From the NCBI GenBank assembly GCA_036510065.1, contig DATCEO010000152.1, positions 1 to 64,000 on the forward strand: a DNA stretch of 64,000 nt, written 5' to 3'. The stretch comes from DASUBV01 sp036510065 (GTDB lineage Bacteria; Actinomycetota; Actinomycetes; Streptosporangiales; Streptosporangiaceae). Within the stretch, counting starts at the first letter, position 1, and each line of letters opens with the position of its first letter. The notes below the pieces were generated by a model. That model ran no database searches. It was not told the DNA's origin and saw only the letters and a list, made by a program, of their open reading frames with translations. This document shows positions 57,608-64,000 of the stretch, piece after piece. The position numbers were made by a program, and so were the translations under genes.

Positions 57608-58171
57608 TCATCGCTGCTGCGCCCGTCCCGGTATCGGCCGCGGCTCCGGCCGGTCATCCCCGCGAGGCTCGCCGCCGGCCCGCTCGACGGGGCAGTTGCG
57701 AAGGGGACATGCCCCCACGTCGCACAGACGGCAGATCCGCTCGGCATGCTCGGCATCGGTGGTGATCGCGGCGAGTACCTTCTCCAGCGCGGCCATGAGA
57801 GCCCTCCGCTCACTGGCATCAAGCACGGCAACGGCATCACGAAGAACTCTGCTGCGGGTCTCCAGCACCTGAGCCGCCGCGGCAATGCCCTGGTCAGTCA
57901 GGACCACAGCGACCGAGCGGCGGTCACGGCCTGGCTGCCTCCGCGCATGGCCCTCCGCCACGAGCTGATCAACGACGCGTACCGTGGCCGATTGCGTCCG
58001 GCCAAGCGGCCGTCTGAGCTGCTCGATTCCCAGGCCCGGCTCCTGGGCGAGGACCGCCAGCCCTGCGCCCAGGGCACCAGGGTGTCCGGCCGCGGTCTCC
58101 ACGGCAGAGGAGAGCGAGTCGGACACCGCCACGACCAGCGCCCCCAGCAGATTCTCCAGACGCCCGGTCAT
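57608..58171 (-). CDS. MarR family transcriptional regulator with C-terminal cysteine cluster
   Basis: About 187 residues from the ATG at 58171. The winged helix is at about 40-110 (GLGIEQLRRPLGRTQSATVR, VVDQLVAEGHARRQPGRDRR, VAVVLTDQGIAAA). The C-terminus contains CRLCDVGACPLRNCP, four cysteines that could bind a metal or sense oxidants. It is placed directly before the MFS transporter gene and is its probable regulator. The region just upstream contains ATGCATGAGTGTTGCAT, a partly symmetrical site. Confidence 0.9.
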   Translation of the reverse strand: MTGRLENLLGALVVAVSDSLSSAVETAAGHPGALGAGLAVLAQEPGLGIEQLRRPLGRTQSATVRVVDQLVAEGHARRQPGRDRRSVAVVLTDQGIAAAAQVLETRSRVLRDAVAVLDASERRALMAALEKVLAAITTDAEHAERICRLCDVGACPLRNCPVERAGGEPRGDDRPEPRPIPGRAQQR

Positions 58172-58177
58172 GACAAA

Positions 58178-58204
58178 ATGATGCAACACTCATGCATGTA
58201 AGTC
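58178..58204. promoter_or_regulatory. Candidate MarR operator
   Basis: The stretch TGCAACACTCATGCATGTAAG holds TGCA half-sites and ATGCAT symmetry seven bases beyond the marR start codon and before the divergent gene. The symmetry is imperfect, so this is a weak call. Confidence 0.4.
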
Positions 58205-58297
58205 AATCCGCGGCTACGCGCCCGCTGGAGCCTGGAATCAGACCGCTGCGGCGTGCGCCTGTGGCGGACTGTCGGTCGGAGGCGGTATAGATCGTCC

Positions 58298-59149
58298 ATG
58301 GTGCAGACAGCTATGCGCTACGCCTTCGTTCTTCCGGGCGGAACCGCAGCCGAGCAGCTCGAGCAGGCCGTACTTGCCGACCGGGCTGGGTGGGATGGCG
58401 TGTTCGTGTGGGAGGCCGCCTACGGCGTAGACGCCTGGACCTTGCTGGCGGCCATCGCTACTCGCACCACGCGGGTCCGGCTGGGCACGATGCTGACCCC
58501 GCTGCCGTGGCGGCGTCCATGGAAGGTGGCCAGCCAGGTCGCGACGCTTGACCAGATCTCCGGCGGCCGGGCCATCCTGGCGGTCGGTGTCGGCGCGGTG
58601 GACGCCGGTCTCCCTCGAACGGGGGAAATCCTTGACCTTCACTCCCGTGCTGAGCGGCTCGACGAGGGCATTGACTTGATCCGGGGCCTGTGGGAAGGCA
58701 GTCAGAGCTTCCAGGGTCGTCATTATCAGTACCAGACCGGCCGCGACGATCTCGCTTTCGTCGCTCAGCCCGTTCAAGGGCGCATCCCGATCTGGGTTGT
58801 CGGCGTGTGGCCCAGGCCCAAGTCCATGCGCCGGGTCTTGCGCTGTGACGGGGTGATTCCGCAGTACGAGGCCGATGACCGGGAGAGCGGCCTGGAGGCC
58901 ATCCGCTCCCTGCGAGCCTGGCTGACCGAACAGGGCGCCAAGCCTGACTTTGACGTCCTGGCCGAGGGCGAGACCCCCGCTGATGACCCGGAAGCCGCCG
59001 CTGCGGCCGTCGAGCCGTGGGCGGACGCGGGCTGCACCTGGTGGCTGGAGACCCGTTGGGAGATGCCTCAGCACACTCCGGAGCGAATGCGGCAAGTCCG
59101 TGAGCGGCTTGCCGCCGGGCCTCCGGCCAGAAAGGACCGGGCACCATGA
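58298..59149 (+). CDS. LLM class flavin-dependent oxidoreductase (luciferase-like)
   Basis: About 283 residues from the ATG at 58298 (GGAGG upstream). The bacterial-luciferase-like TIM barrel is clear: RYAFVLPGGTAAEQLEQAVL, RVRLGTMLTPLPWRRPWKVA, QVATLDQISGGRAILAVGVG and RIPIWVVGVWPRPKSM. It lacks the long insert of true LuxA proteins. An F420- or FMN-dependent oxidation is expected; in actinobacteria F420 is common. It is divergent from the MarR gene. Confidence 0.91.
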   Translation: MVQTAMRYAFVLPGGTAAEQLEQAVLADRAGWDGVFVWEAAYGVDAWTLLAAIATRTTRVRLGTMLTPLPWRRPWKVASQVATLDQISGGRAILAVGVGAVDAGLPRTGEILDLHSRAERLDEGIDLIRGLWEGSQSFQGRHYQYQTGRDDLAFVAQPVQGRIPIWVVGVWPRPKSMRRVLRCDGVIPQYEADDRESGLEAIRSLRAWLTEQGAKPDFDVLAEGETPADDPEAAAAAVEPWADAGCTWWLETRWEMPQHTPERMRQVRERLAAGPPARKDRAP

Positions 59150-59361
59150 CCCGGCCGGACCCTGCGCCGTATCCCTCGCCCGGCTAACTGGCAGTCCTGC
59201 TTCAGCAGGCCGCGTTGCGCCGCGGGTACGGCCAGATTCGATACTTCGGGGTGACGCGGCCGGGCCGGGCCAGCCGAGACGATGGAGCGTGGCCGCAAGC
59301 CTCATCGACACGACACGGTCACCGGGTGACGGTTGCCGCGTCGCTGATCCGGGGAGCAACG

Positions 59362-60297
59362 TTGATCGAAGCGTGCGAACTGACGAAACGGTACGGGTCG
59401 ACGCTGGCGGTGGACCAGCTGTCATTCCGGGTACTGCCCGGCCATGTGACCGGGTTTCTGGGTCCTAACGGGGCGGGGAAGTCGACCACCTTGCGGATGA
59501 TCCTTGGCCTGGATTCGCCTACGTCGGGTGAGGTGCTGGTGAATGGTGGCCGATATGAGTCTGTGGTGCGGCCGCTGCATCAGGTAGGGGCCCTGCTAGA
59601 TGCCGGCGCGGTCCACGGGGGGCGAAGCGCGTTCGATCATCTTCTGTGCATCGCGCAGAGCAACGGCATCGGGCGCGACCGCGTGCGCCAGGTGCTGCAG
59701 ATCGCGGGCATCGACCAGGTGGCCGGAAGGCGGGTGGGCGGCTACTCGCTCGGCATGAGGCAGCGGCTGGGCATCGCTGCGGCGCTCCTGGGCGATCCGG
59801 CGGTGCTGATCTTCGACGAGCCGGTCAACGGCCTGGACCCGGATGGTGTCCGGTGGATCCGCGGCCTGCTGTCCTCGCTGGCCGGGGAGGGCCGTACCGT
59901 CTTTGTGGCCAGCCACCTGATGAGCGAAATGGCGATCACTGCCGACCGCGTGATCGTGATCGGCCGCGGCAAGCTCATCGCCGATGCCAGCGTGGCCGAA
60001 CTCGTGCGGTCCAGCTCCCGGGGCGATGTCCTCGTCCGGTCCCCGCGAGCCGCCGACCTTGCCCGCCTGCTGACCGGCCAGCATGCAGTGGTCACCGCCG
60101 AGCCTGATGGCAGCCTGGCGGTGTCAGGCCTTGACGCGCCGGCGATCAGCGAGCTGGCGGCCGGGCATGGCATTCCCGTGTACGAGCTGACCACCCGGTA
60201 CGCCACCCTGGAGGCGGCCTACATGGAGCTGGCCGACGGGAGCGCGCAATACCGCGCGGACGCTGCTGGCCAGCCCGGGAAGGATACCCGGCCATGA
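59362..60297 (+). CDS. ABC transporter ATP-binding protein
   Basis: About 311 residues from a TTG at 59362 that follows GGGGAG. Walker A GPNGAGKST, Q-loop HQVGALLDAGAVHGG, signature YSLGMRQRLGIA, Walker B VLIFDEPVNGLD and H-loop VASHLMSEM are all intact. The LGM signature and C-terminal region fit exporters of the bacitracin/lantibiotic immunity (BcrA-like) type. The stop overlaps the permease start (ATGA). Confidence 0.93.
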   Translation: MIEACELTKRYGSTLAVDQLSFRVLPGHVTGFLGPNGAGKSTTLRMILGLDSPTSGEVLVNGGRYESVVRPLHQVGALLDAGAVHGGRSAFDHLLCIAQSNGIGRDRVRQVLQIAGIDQVAGRRVGGYSLGMRQRLGIAAALLGDPAVLIFDEPVNGLDPDGVRWIRGLLSSLAGEGRTVFVASHLMSEMAITADRVIVIGRGKLIADASVAELVRSSSRGDVLVRSPRAADLARLLTGQHAVVTAEPDGSLAVSGLDAPAISELAAGHGIPVYELTTRYATLEAAYMELADGSAQYRADAAGQPGKDTRP

Positions 60298-61094
60298 CCG
60301 GCCCCGCTGTCCCCCTCGCCACCCGGGCGCGCGATCTCCTCGACTCAGAATGGACCAAGCTACGCTCGGTCCGGTCAACGTACCTGGCGCTGATCGGGTC
60401 GGCGGTCTTCGCCGTCGGAGTCGGCATATTCTCGGCAGTCACCGTCAAGGCCAGCCACGTTGACTGGACCACCTTCGACCCGGTCAGTACGAGCCTCAGC
60501 GGGCTGCTTTTCGTCCAGCTGGTATTCGGCGTCTTCGGCGCGCTCGCGATCACCTCTGAGTACGCGACAGGGATGATCCGCACCACATTCACCGCCGTCC
60601 CGCGGCGCCGGGCTGTCCTGGCCGCCAAGGCGGCAGTGACTGGTGCCGCAGGCCTCGTCGCCGGAGAGGTGATCGCCTTCGCGGCATTCCTCGCCGGCCA
60701 GCTGATCTTGTCGGGCAGGCACTCGTCCGGCAGGCAGCTGAGCGTGACCCTCGCCGACCCCGGCGTGCTGCGCGCCGTCACCGGCGCCGGTTTCTACCTG
60801 TTCATCGTGACTCTGGTCGGGCTCGGGCTCGGCGCGATCATCAGGCACACCGCCGGGGCGATCGCGGCCGTCGGCCTCATCTTCATCCAGGCGCTGATCG
60901 TCAACGCCGTCTTCCCCGACCCTGGCAGCAAGGCCGGCCACTACGTGCTCTTGTGGGCAGGCCAGTCGATCAGTTCGCTCCGCGCGCACGTCACGAATTA
61001 CCCGTCCGTCCCATGGTCATTCGCGGTCTGCATCGCCTACGCGGGGGTGCTCCTGGCCGCGGCCAGCCTCCTGATCACCCGGCGGGACGCGTAA
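60294..61094 (+). CDS. ABC transporter permease (ABC-2 type)
   Basis: 266 residues with six helices. The family-typical N-terminus RDLLDSEWTKLRSVRSTYLAL and the loop ALAITSEYATGMIRTTFTAVPRRRAVLAAK are characteristic of actinobacterial BcrB/NatB-like permeases. It is translationally coupled to the ATPase. Together they form a small efflux pump; substrate unknown. Confidence 0.93.
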   Translation: MTGPAVPLATRARDLLDSEWTKLRSVRSTYLALIGSAVFAVGVGIFSAVTVKASHVDWTTFDPVSTSLSGLLFVQLVFGVFGALAITSEYATGMIRTTFTAVPRRRAVLAAKAAVTGAAGLVAGEVIAFAAFLAGQLILSGRHSSGRQLSVTLADPGVLRAVTGAGFYLFIVTLVGLGLGAIIRHTAGAIAAVGLIFIQALIVNAVFPDPGSKAGHYVLLWAGQSISSLRAHVTNYPSVPWSFAVCIAYAGVLLAAASLLITRRDA

Positions 61095-61460
61095 CCGGCG
61101 GGACGCGCAAGCCCGCGCCTCCGAAGGAGAGACCGGCGGGTTAGCCCCGGCCCCACGTCAAGTCCCTCGCGACATGCGACCGCGGCACCTCGCGTCTGCA
61201 AGCTGGCCAGGCTTGCCAGACGGACTCGGTAACTGAATTGCCTACACCTGAGCAGCAACCTGGGGTGCGGCTTGGGGCCGCTTGCTAAGCAACCCCCCGT
61301 TGCCCTAGCCCAGGTAGGGGCCAGGGCAGCACGACCTCATCGCTGCCCGGGTTGGCATCGCTGGTGAGTTCCGGGATCTGGCCCACGTTTCGGGACGGCA
61401 ACGGCCCCAGTCACATAGAGATCTTGATCCTCGTTAGCCTCACCTATGTTGTCCAGCACT
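61095..61460. other. Gap between convergent genes
   Basis: About 365 bases with no recognisable gene. It contains G/C runs such as AACCCCCCGTTG and an imperfect inverted repeat around 61293-61332 (CCCTAGCCCAGG...GGGGCCAGGG) that might serve as a terminator. Confidence 0.4.
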
Positions 61461-62489
61461 TCATGACTGCAGCGTTCGTGGCAGCCCGAAGGCGGCGAGC
61501 ACGCTGTTATCGAAGCGGGTCATGCCGCTGATCTGGGTATCGGTGAGGGTGAGCACCAGCAGCCCGTTTGCATGGGCGACGTCGGTGTGGAGGTCGTATA
61601 CGTAGATGCCGAAGGCGGGTTGGCCGTTGGCCCGGGTTGCCACGAGCCGGTAGCTGCGGCCGGGCGGGAAGACCACCGAGTGCAGGAAGCGGGCCACCAG
61701 CCTTCGCCCCTGGTATTGCGGTGCTGCTTGCGGGGTGGTCAGCAGAACATCGTCGGCCAGGAGGGCGACCAGCTCGTCAACCCTTCCGGTTTCATACGCC
61801 CGGGTGAGGCGCTCGACGATGGCTCGCTCCCTGACGGAGTCGGGGGGCGGGGGCGGTTCATGCTCAGCCGGGCGCGGGAAGATGGCACGGAGGCCCGACC
61901 GCGCTCGCTTGAGAGCGCTGGTCACCGACTCCTGGCTGGACTCGAGGATGCCGGCCGCGTCCCTGGCGCGGAACCCGAGGACGTCGCAAAGCACAAGCAC
62001 GGCGCGCTGCCGCGGCGGCAGGAGCTGCAGCGCCGTCACGAAGGCCAGCGAGATCGCTTCCTGGGCGTCATAGCGCGCTTCGGGACCCGGGCTGGCTTCC
62101 GGCAGGCCCGCGAGGAGAGAGTCCGGGTACGGCTCAAGCCAGACCACCTCACCGAGCCGGGTGGGCTTCAGGCGCTCCCTGCCGGGGGGCGGTGCGTTCA
62201 CCTGCGGGCGCCGGCTGGCGGACCGCAAAGCGTCCAGGCAGCGGTTCGTCGCGATCCGGTACAACCAGGTCCGGACCGAGGCGCGGCCCGCGAATCCGGC
62301 CATGCCCTGCCAGGCTGCGAGCAGCGTCTCCTGCACCTGGTCTTCGGCATCCTGCACCGAGCCAAGGATCCGGTAGCAGTGTGCCTGCAGTTCGCGCCGG
62401 TAGGGGGCCACCAGCTCCGTATACGCCTCCTCGTCACCGGCCCTCGCCCGGGCGATCAGATCCGTGCCTGTCACATCGTCCCCTGTCAT
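61461..62489 (-). CDS. SigG-like ECF sigma factor with C-terminal SnoaL-type domain (second in window)
   Basis: 342 residues from an ATG preceded by GGAGGAAGAG. Region 2 (RELQAHCYRILGSVQDAEDQ, VRTWLYRIATNRCLDALRSA) and region 4 (LPPRQRAVLVLCDVLGFRAR, ESSQESVTSALKRARSGLRA) are followed by an NTF2-like domain (RLTRAYETGRVDELVALLAD to the end). The domain order matches the sigma factor at 17945, but the two are well diverged. It is transcribed divergently from a YCII-like gene, a partner type found with some ECF groups. Confidence 0.93.
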   Translation of the reverse strand: MTGDDVTGTDLIARARAGDEEAYTELVAPYRRELQAHCYRILGSVQDAEDQVQETLLAAWQGMAGFAGRASVRTWLYRIATNRCLDALRSASRRPQVNAPPPGRERLKPTRLGEVVWLEPYPDSLLAGLPEASPGPEARYDAQEAISLAFVTALQLLPPRQRAVLVLCDVLGFRARDAAGILESSQESVTSALKRARSGLRAIFPRPAEHEPPPPPDSVRERAIVERLTRAYETGRVDELVALLADDVLLTTPQAAPQYQGRRLVARFLHSVVFPPGRSYRLVATRANGQPAFGIYVYDLHTDVAHANGLLVLTLTDTQISGMTRFDNSVLAAFGLPRTLQS

Positions 62490-62645
62490 CTCTTCCTCCG
62501 GCTCCTTCCGAGCGGGTTACTCACCTAGACGCCTCCAGCCGGACGATCTGGGCGGCCGCCGCCGCCCAGATCATCAGCCGGCCGGCGTCTGCCTCCTTGA
62601 CAGTCCGCTGCCGGCACATTGCCGGCCTAGCAGAGGAGGAGCACG

Positions 62646-62972
62646 ATGCCCAAGTTCCTGTTTACCTACCGGGTGCCGAATATTCCGCTGGAGCAGCGCC
62701 TCGCCGAACTCGGCCCGTCAGCCGGCGCCGGGACAATGGCCTTGTGGAACTCGTGGATCGAAAGCCTCGGCACCCACCTGCTCGACCAGGGCAACCGCGT
62801 GTCGGACGCCCGCCTGGTCGGCAGGTGCCAAGGAGACACCAGATCCAGCGGATACAATGTGATCACCGCCGACACCCTCGACGCGGCTGTGGCCCTTGCC
62901 GGGCAATGCCCGTTCCTCGAAAAAGGCGGAGGCGTCGAGGTTGGCGTGATCCCGGAACAGGTCGTTCCGTAA
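62646..62972 (+). CDS. YCII-like (DGPF-related) small protein
   Basis: 108 residues with a GAGGAGG ribosome-binding site. MPKFLFTYRVPNIPLEQRLA, MALWNSWIESLGTHLLDQGN, and SSGYNVITADTLDAAVALAGQCPFLEKGGGVEVG follow the YCII ferredoxin-like fold, although the classical catalytic HD pair is not evident. YCII-family proteins often accompany ECF sigma factors, and this gene is divergent from one. Role unknown; perhaps a target or modulator. Confidence 0.78.
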   Translation: MPKFLFTYRVPNIPLEQRLAELGPSAGAGTMALWNSWIESLGTHLLDQGNRVSDARLVGRCQGDTRSSGYNVITADTLDAAVALAGQCPFLEKGGGVEVGVIPEQVVP

Positions 62973-63229
62973 CGTCTCCCGAGTGCGTTCCACTTGCCGG
63001 GGCGCATTCAGCAGCCGTGGGCGGCGCACCCGTCAGCCATTACGGTATGCGGCGGTTGCCGGGCACAACGGCGCATTGAGGTGATAAACGGCCCGGCCGA
63101 TGGAAATCTTGGCTTGTGTGGCTGGGTTGACCGGTCTGGGCATGACCGGCGTGTTGCCCAGCACCTGGCCGGGGCCGTCGTGGAGCGGGCCGAACTGGCC
63201 AGGACGTTGCTGCGCATCAGGGCCTGTAC

Positions 63230-63559
63230 CCGCCCGGGCGCCGGGGCGTGCCCGGCGCGCGGCCGCAGCTCACGGCGGGTGCACAGCCACTATCAGCGGC
63301 GGCTGGCCGATACGGCAATCGGCGGGCGGCGGGTGATGATCTGGCTACAGTCCGGCGGCTGGCCGAGGTGCTGCCGAACATCGCGGTGGCGCTGGCCGGG
63401 CGGGCGGGCTGCCGCCTGGCCCGCGCACTGCAGGCCATGGCGAGTCGGTCGACTTTGCTGCGGCTGATCATGGCCGCCCCGGACCCGCCAGCATCCACTC
63501 CGCGGGTGCTCGGGGTGGACGACTTCGCGATCAAACGCGGCCAGCCATGTGGTGATTGA
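63230..63559 (+). pseudogene. ISL3 family transposase remnant, frameshifted and truncated
   Basis: Two overlapping frames together give ISL3-type sequence: SSRRVHSHYQRRLADTAIGG (zinc-finger/N-terminal region), then after a frame change and loss of the cysteine block RRLAEVLPNIAVALAGRAGC, LARALQAMASRSTLLRLIMA and the catalytic-core motif TPRVLGVDDFAIKRGQ. It ends prematurely at a TGA (63557). Clearly dead; no terminal inverted repeats are recognised. Confidence 0.82.
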
Positions 63560-63850
63560 GCCCGGCGGCTCAGCGGATGCTGTGTGGCCCTACGCGGCGC
63601 GCCGGGTCGGCGCCGTAGGTGCCGCACGCCCCGGTGCGAGCGCGGCCGCCCGGCGTCGCGCAGCGGCGCACTGCGCCTTCAGGAGAAGGCACACCCGCGA
63701 AGGGGATGCGATCGCGGCCCGCCGACGGCTGCCGATGGCGGAGGTAGACCCGCCGGGCCGCCCAGTTTCCGGGCCAGCTGGGGTCGACCTCCAGTGACAG
63801 CCACAGCAAGTGCCGGTGTCCAGCCGGCCGGATCTAGAGGAGACAGCGGA
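63560..63850. other. Non-coding or decayed sequence
   Basis: About 290 bases after the transposase remnant. Frames on both strands are short and Arg-rich and look like shadows. The right end contains the AGAGGAG ribosome-binding site of the next gene. Confidence 0.4.
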
Positions 63851-64000
63851 ATGCGGAAAGTGATCGAGTACACCCTGGTCTCGGCGGACGGCGTCTTCGA
63901 GGACCCGGCGAACCTGGGCTTCATGGAATACCGCGACGACGCCTACCTGCGCGACGGGTTGGGCCTGCTGACGGCATGCGATGCGATGCTGTTCGGCCGG
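63851..64000 (+). CDS. Dihydrofolate reductase family protein, partial at window edge
   Basis: The first 50 codons are visible from an ATG nine bases after AGAGGAG: RKVIEYTLVSADGVFEDPAN ... LTACDAMLFGR. This is the N-terminus of the DHFR/RibD-C-like family, the same family as the gene at 40597-41169 (compare VHEFIALDGVFED and ILLGRRTFE). The rest lies outside the window. Confidence 0.88.
   Translation, partial: MRKVIEYTLVSADGVFEDPANLGFMEYRDDAYLRDGLGLLTACDAMLFGR

Noticed and set aside
63570..63809. Minus-strand frame after the transposase remnant
   Set aside because: Arg/Gly-rich shadow sequence without a start site or motif; could be decayed mobile DNA but nothing is recognisable.

Overview
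The window is chromosomal DNA from a high-GC Gram-positive soil-type actinobacterium. The supporting signs are strong G/C bias at third codon positions, frequent GTG and TTG starts, many ATGA/GTGA-overlapping gene pairs, two SigG-like ECF sigma factors carrying SnoaL-type tails, PadR/LacI/GlxA regulators, and an exosortase/choice-of-anchor pair of actinobacterial type. A Streptosporangiales-like host is my guess; no rRNA or other marker gene is present to fix the taxonomy.

Layout. 1-2.3 kb: an SRPBCC protein, an inositol-dehydrogenase-like oxidoreductase and two small unknowns. 2.3-5.9 kb: a cold-response block on the minus strand (CspA, DEAD-box helicase, CspA, acyl-CoA desaturase). 6-10.2 kb: a minimal zinc metallopeptidase, an SDR with a divergent LysR regulator and clear operator, and a beta-hydroxyacid dehydrogenase/polyol dehydrogenase pair. 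10.3-14 kb: two secreted proteins in tandem, a sedolisin (S53) preceded by a large protein that looks like a subtilase without its catalytic domain. 14.2-19 kb: an aminotransferase, sigma and HTH regulators, a small coupled membrane/coiled-coil pair (one apparently frameshifted) and a SigG-like sigma factor. 19-22 kb: a compact exosortase, glycosyltransferase and anchored-substrate cluster. 22.3-25 kb: a serine hydrolase and small proteins. 25.1-30.8 kb: a LacI regulator with paired operators, divergent from a four-gene sugar/polyol catabolic operon and an orphan VapB. 30.8-33.4 kb: HAD, transglutaminase and lipoprotein genes. 33.5-36.1 kb: a CaiB/BaiF (Mct-like) CoA transferase with a Gly-Pro-Ala repeat insert, then an AbiEi/DUF559 protein flanked by palindromic repeats. 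36.1-42.7 kb: a PadR-controlled ABC exporter, PfpI/GlxA and DHFR-like proteins, and a second PadR with its membrane partner. 42.7-47.3 kb: ATP-grasp, two alpha/beta hydrolases and a GCS2-type ligase, a candidate peptide-bond-forming metabolite system.

From about 47.4 to 56.2 kb the window is scarred. It holds a toxin remnant beside a DUF433 antitoxin, a truncated histidine kinase head-to-head with a truncated and frameshifted MacB/FtsX-type permease, a lower-GC island with two lipoproteins, the 3' half of a tRNA-Arg(TCT) with its terminator next to a headless gene (a probable integration/excision scar), and a frameshifted conserved gene. 56.2-64 kb is more ordinary: MarR/MFS, a luciferase-like oxidoreductase, an ABC exporter, a second SigG-like sigma factor divergent from a YCII-like protein, an ISL3 transposase remnant, and the start of a DHFR-family gene at the edge.

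The best candidates for little-described biology are the exosortase cluster, the ATP-grasp/GCS2/hydrolase cluster, the catalytic-domain-free subtilase paired with a sedolisin, and the palindrome-flanked AbiEi/DUF559 gene.
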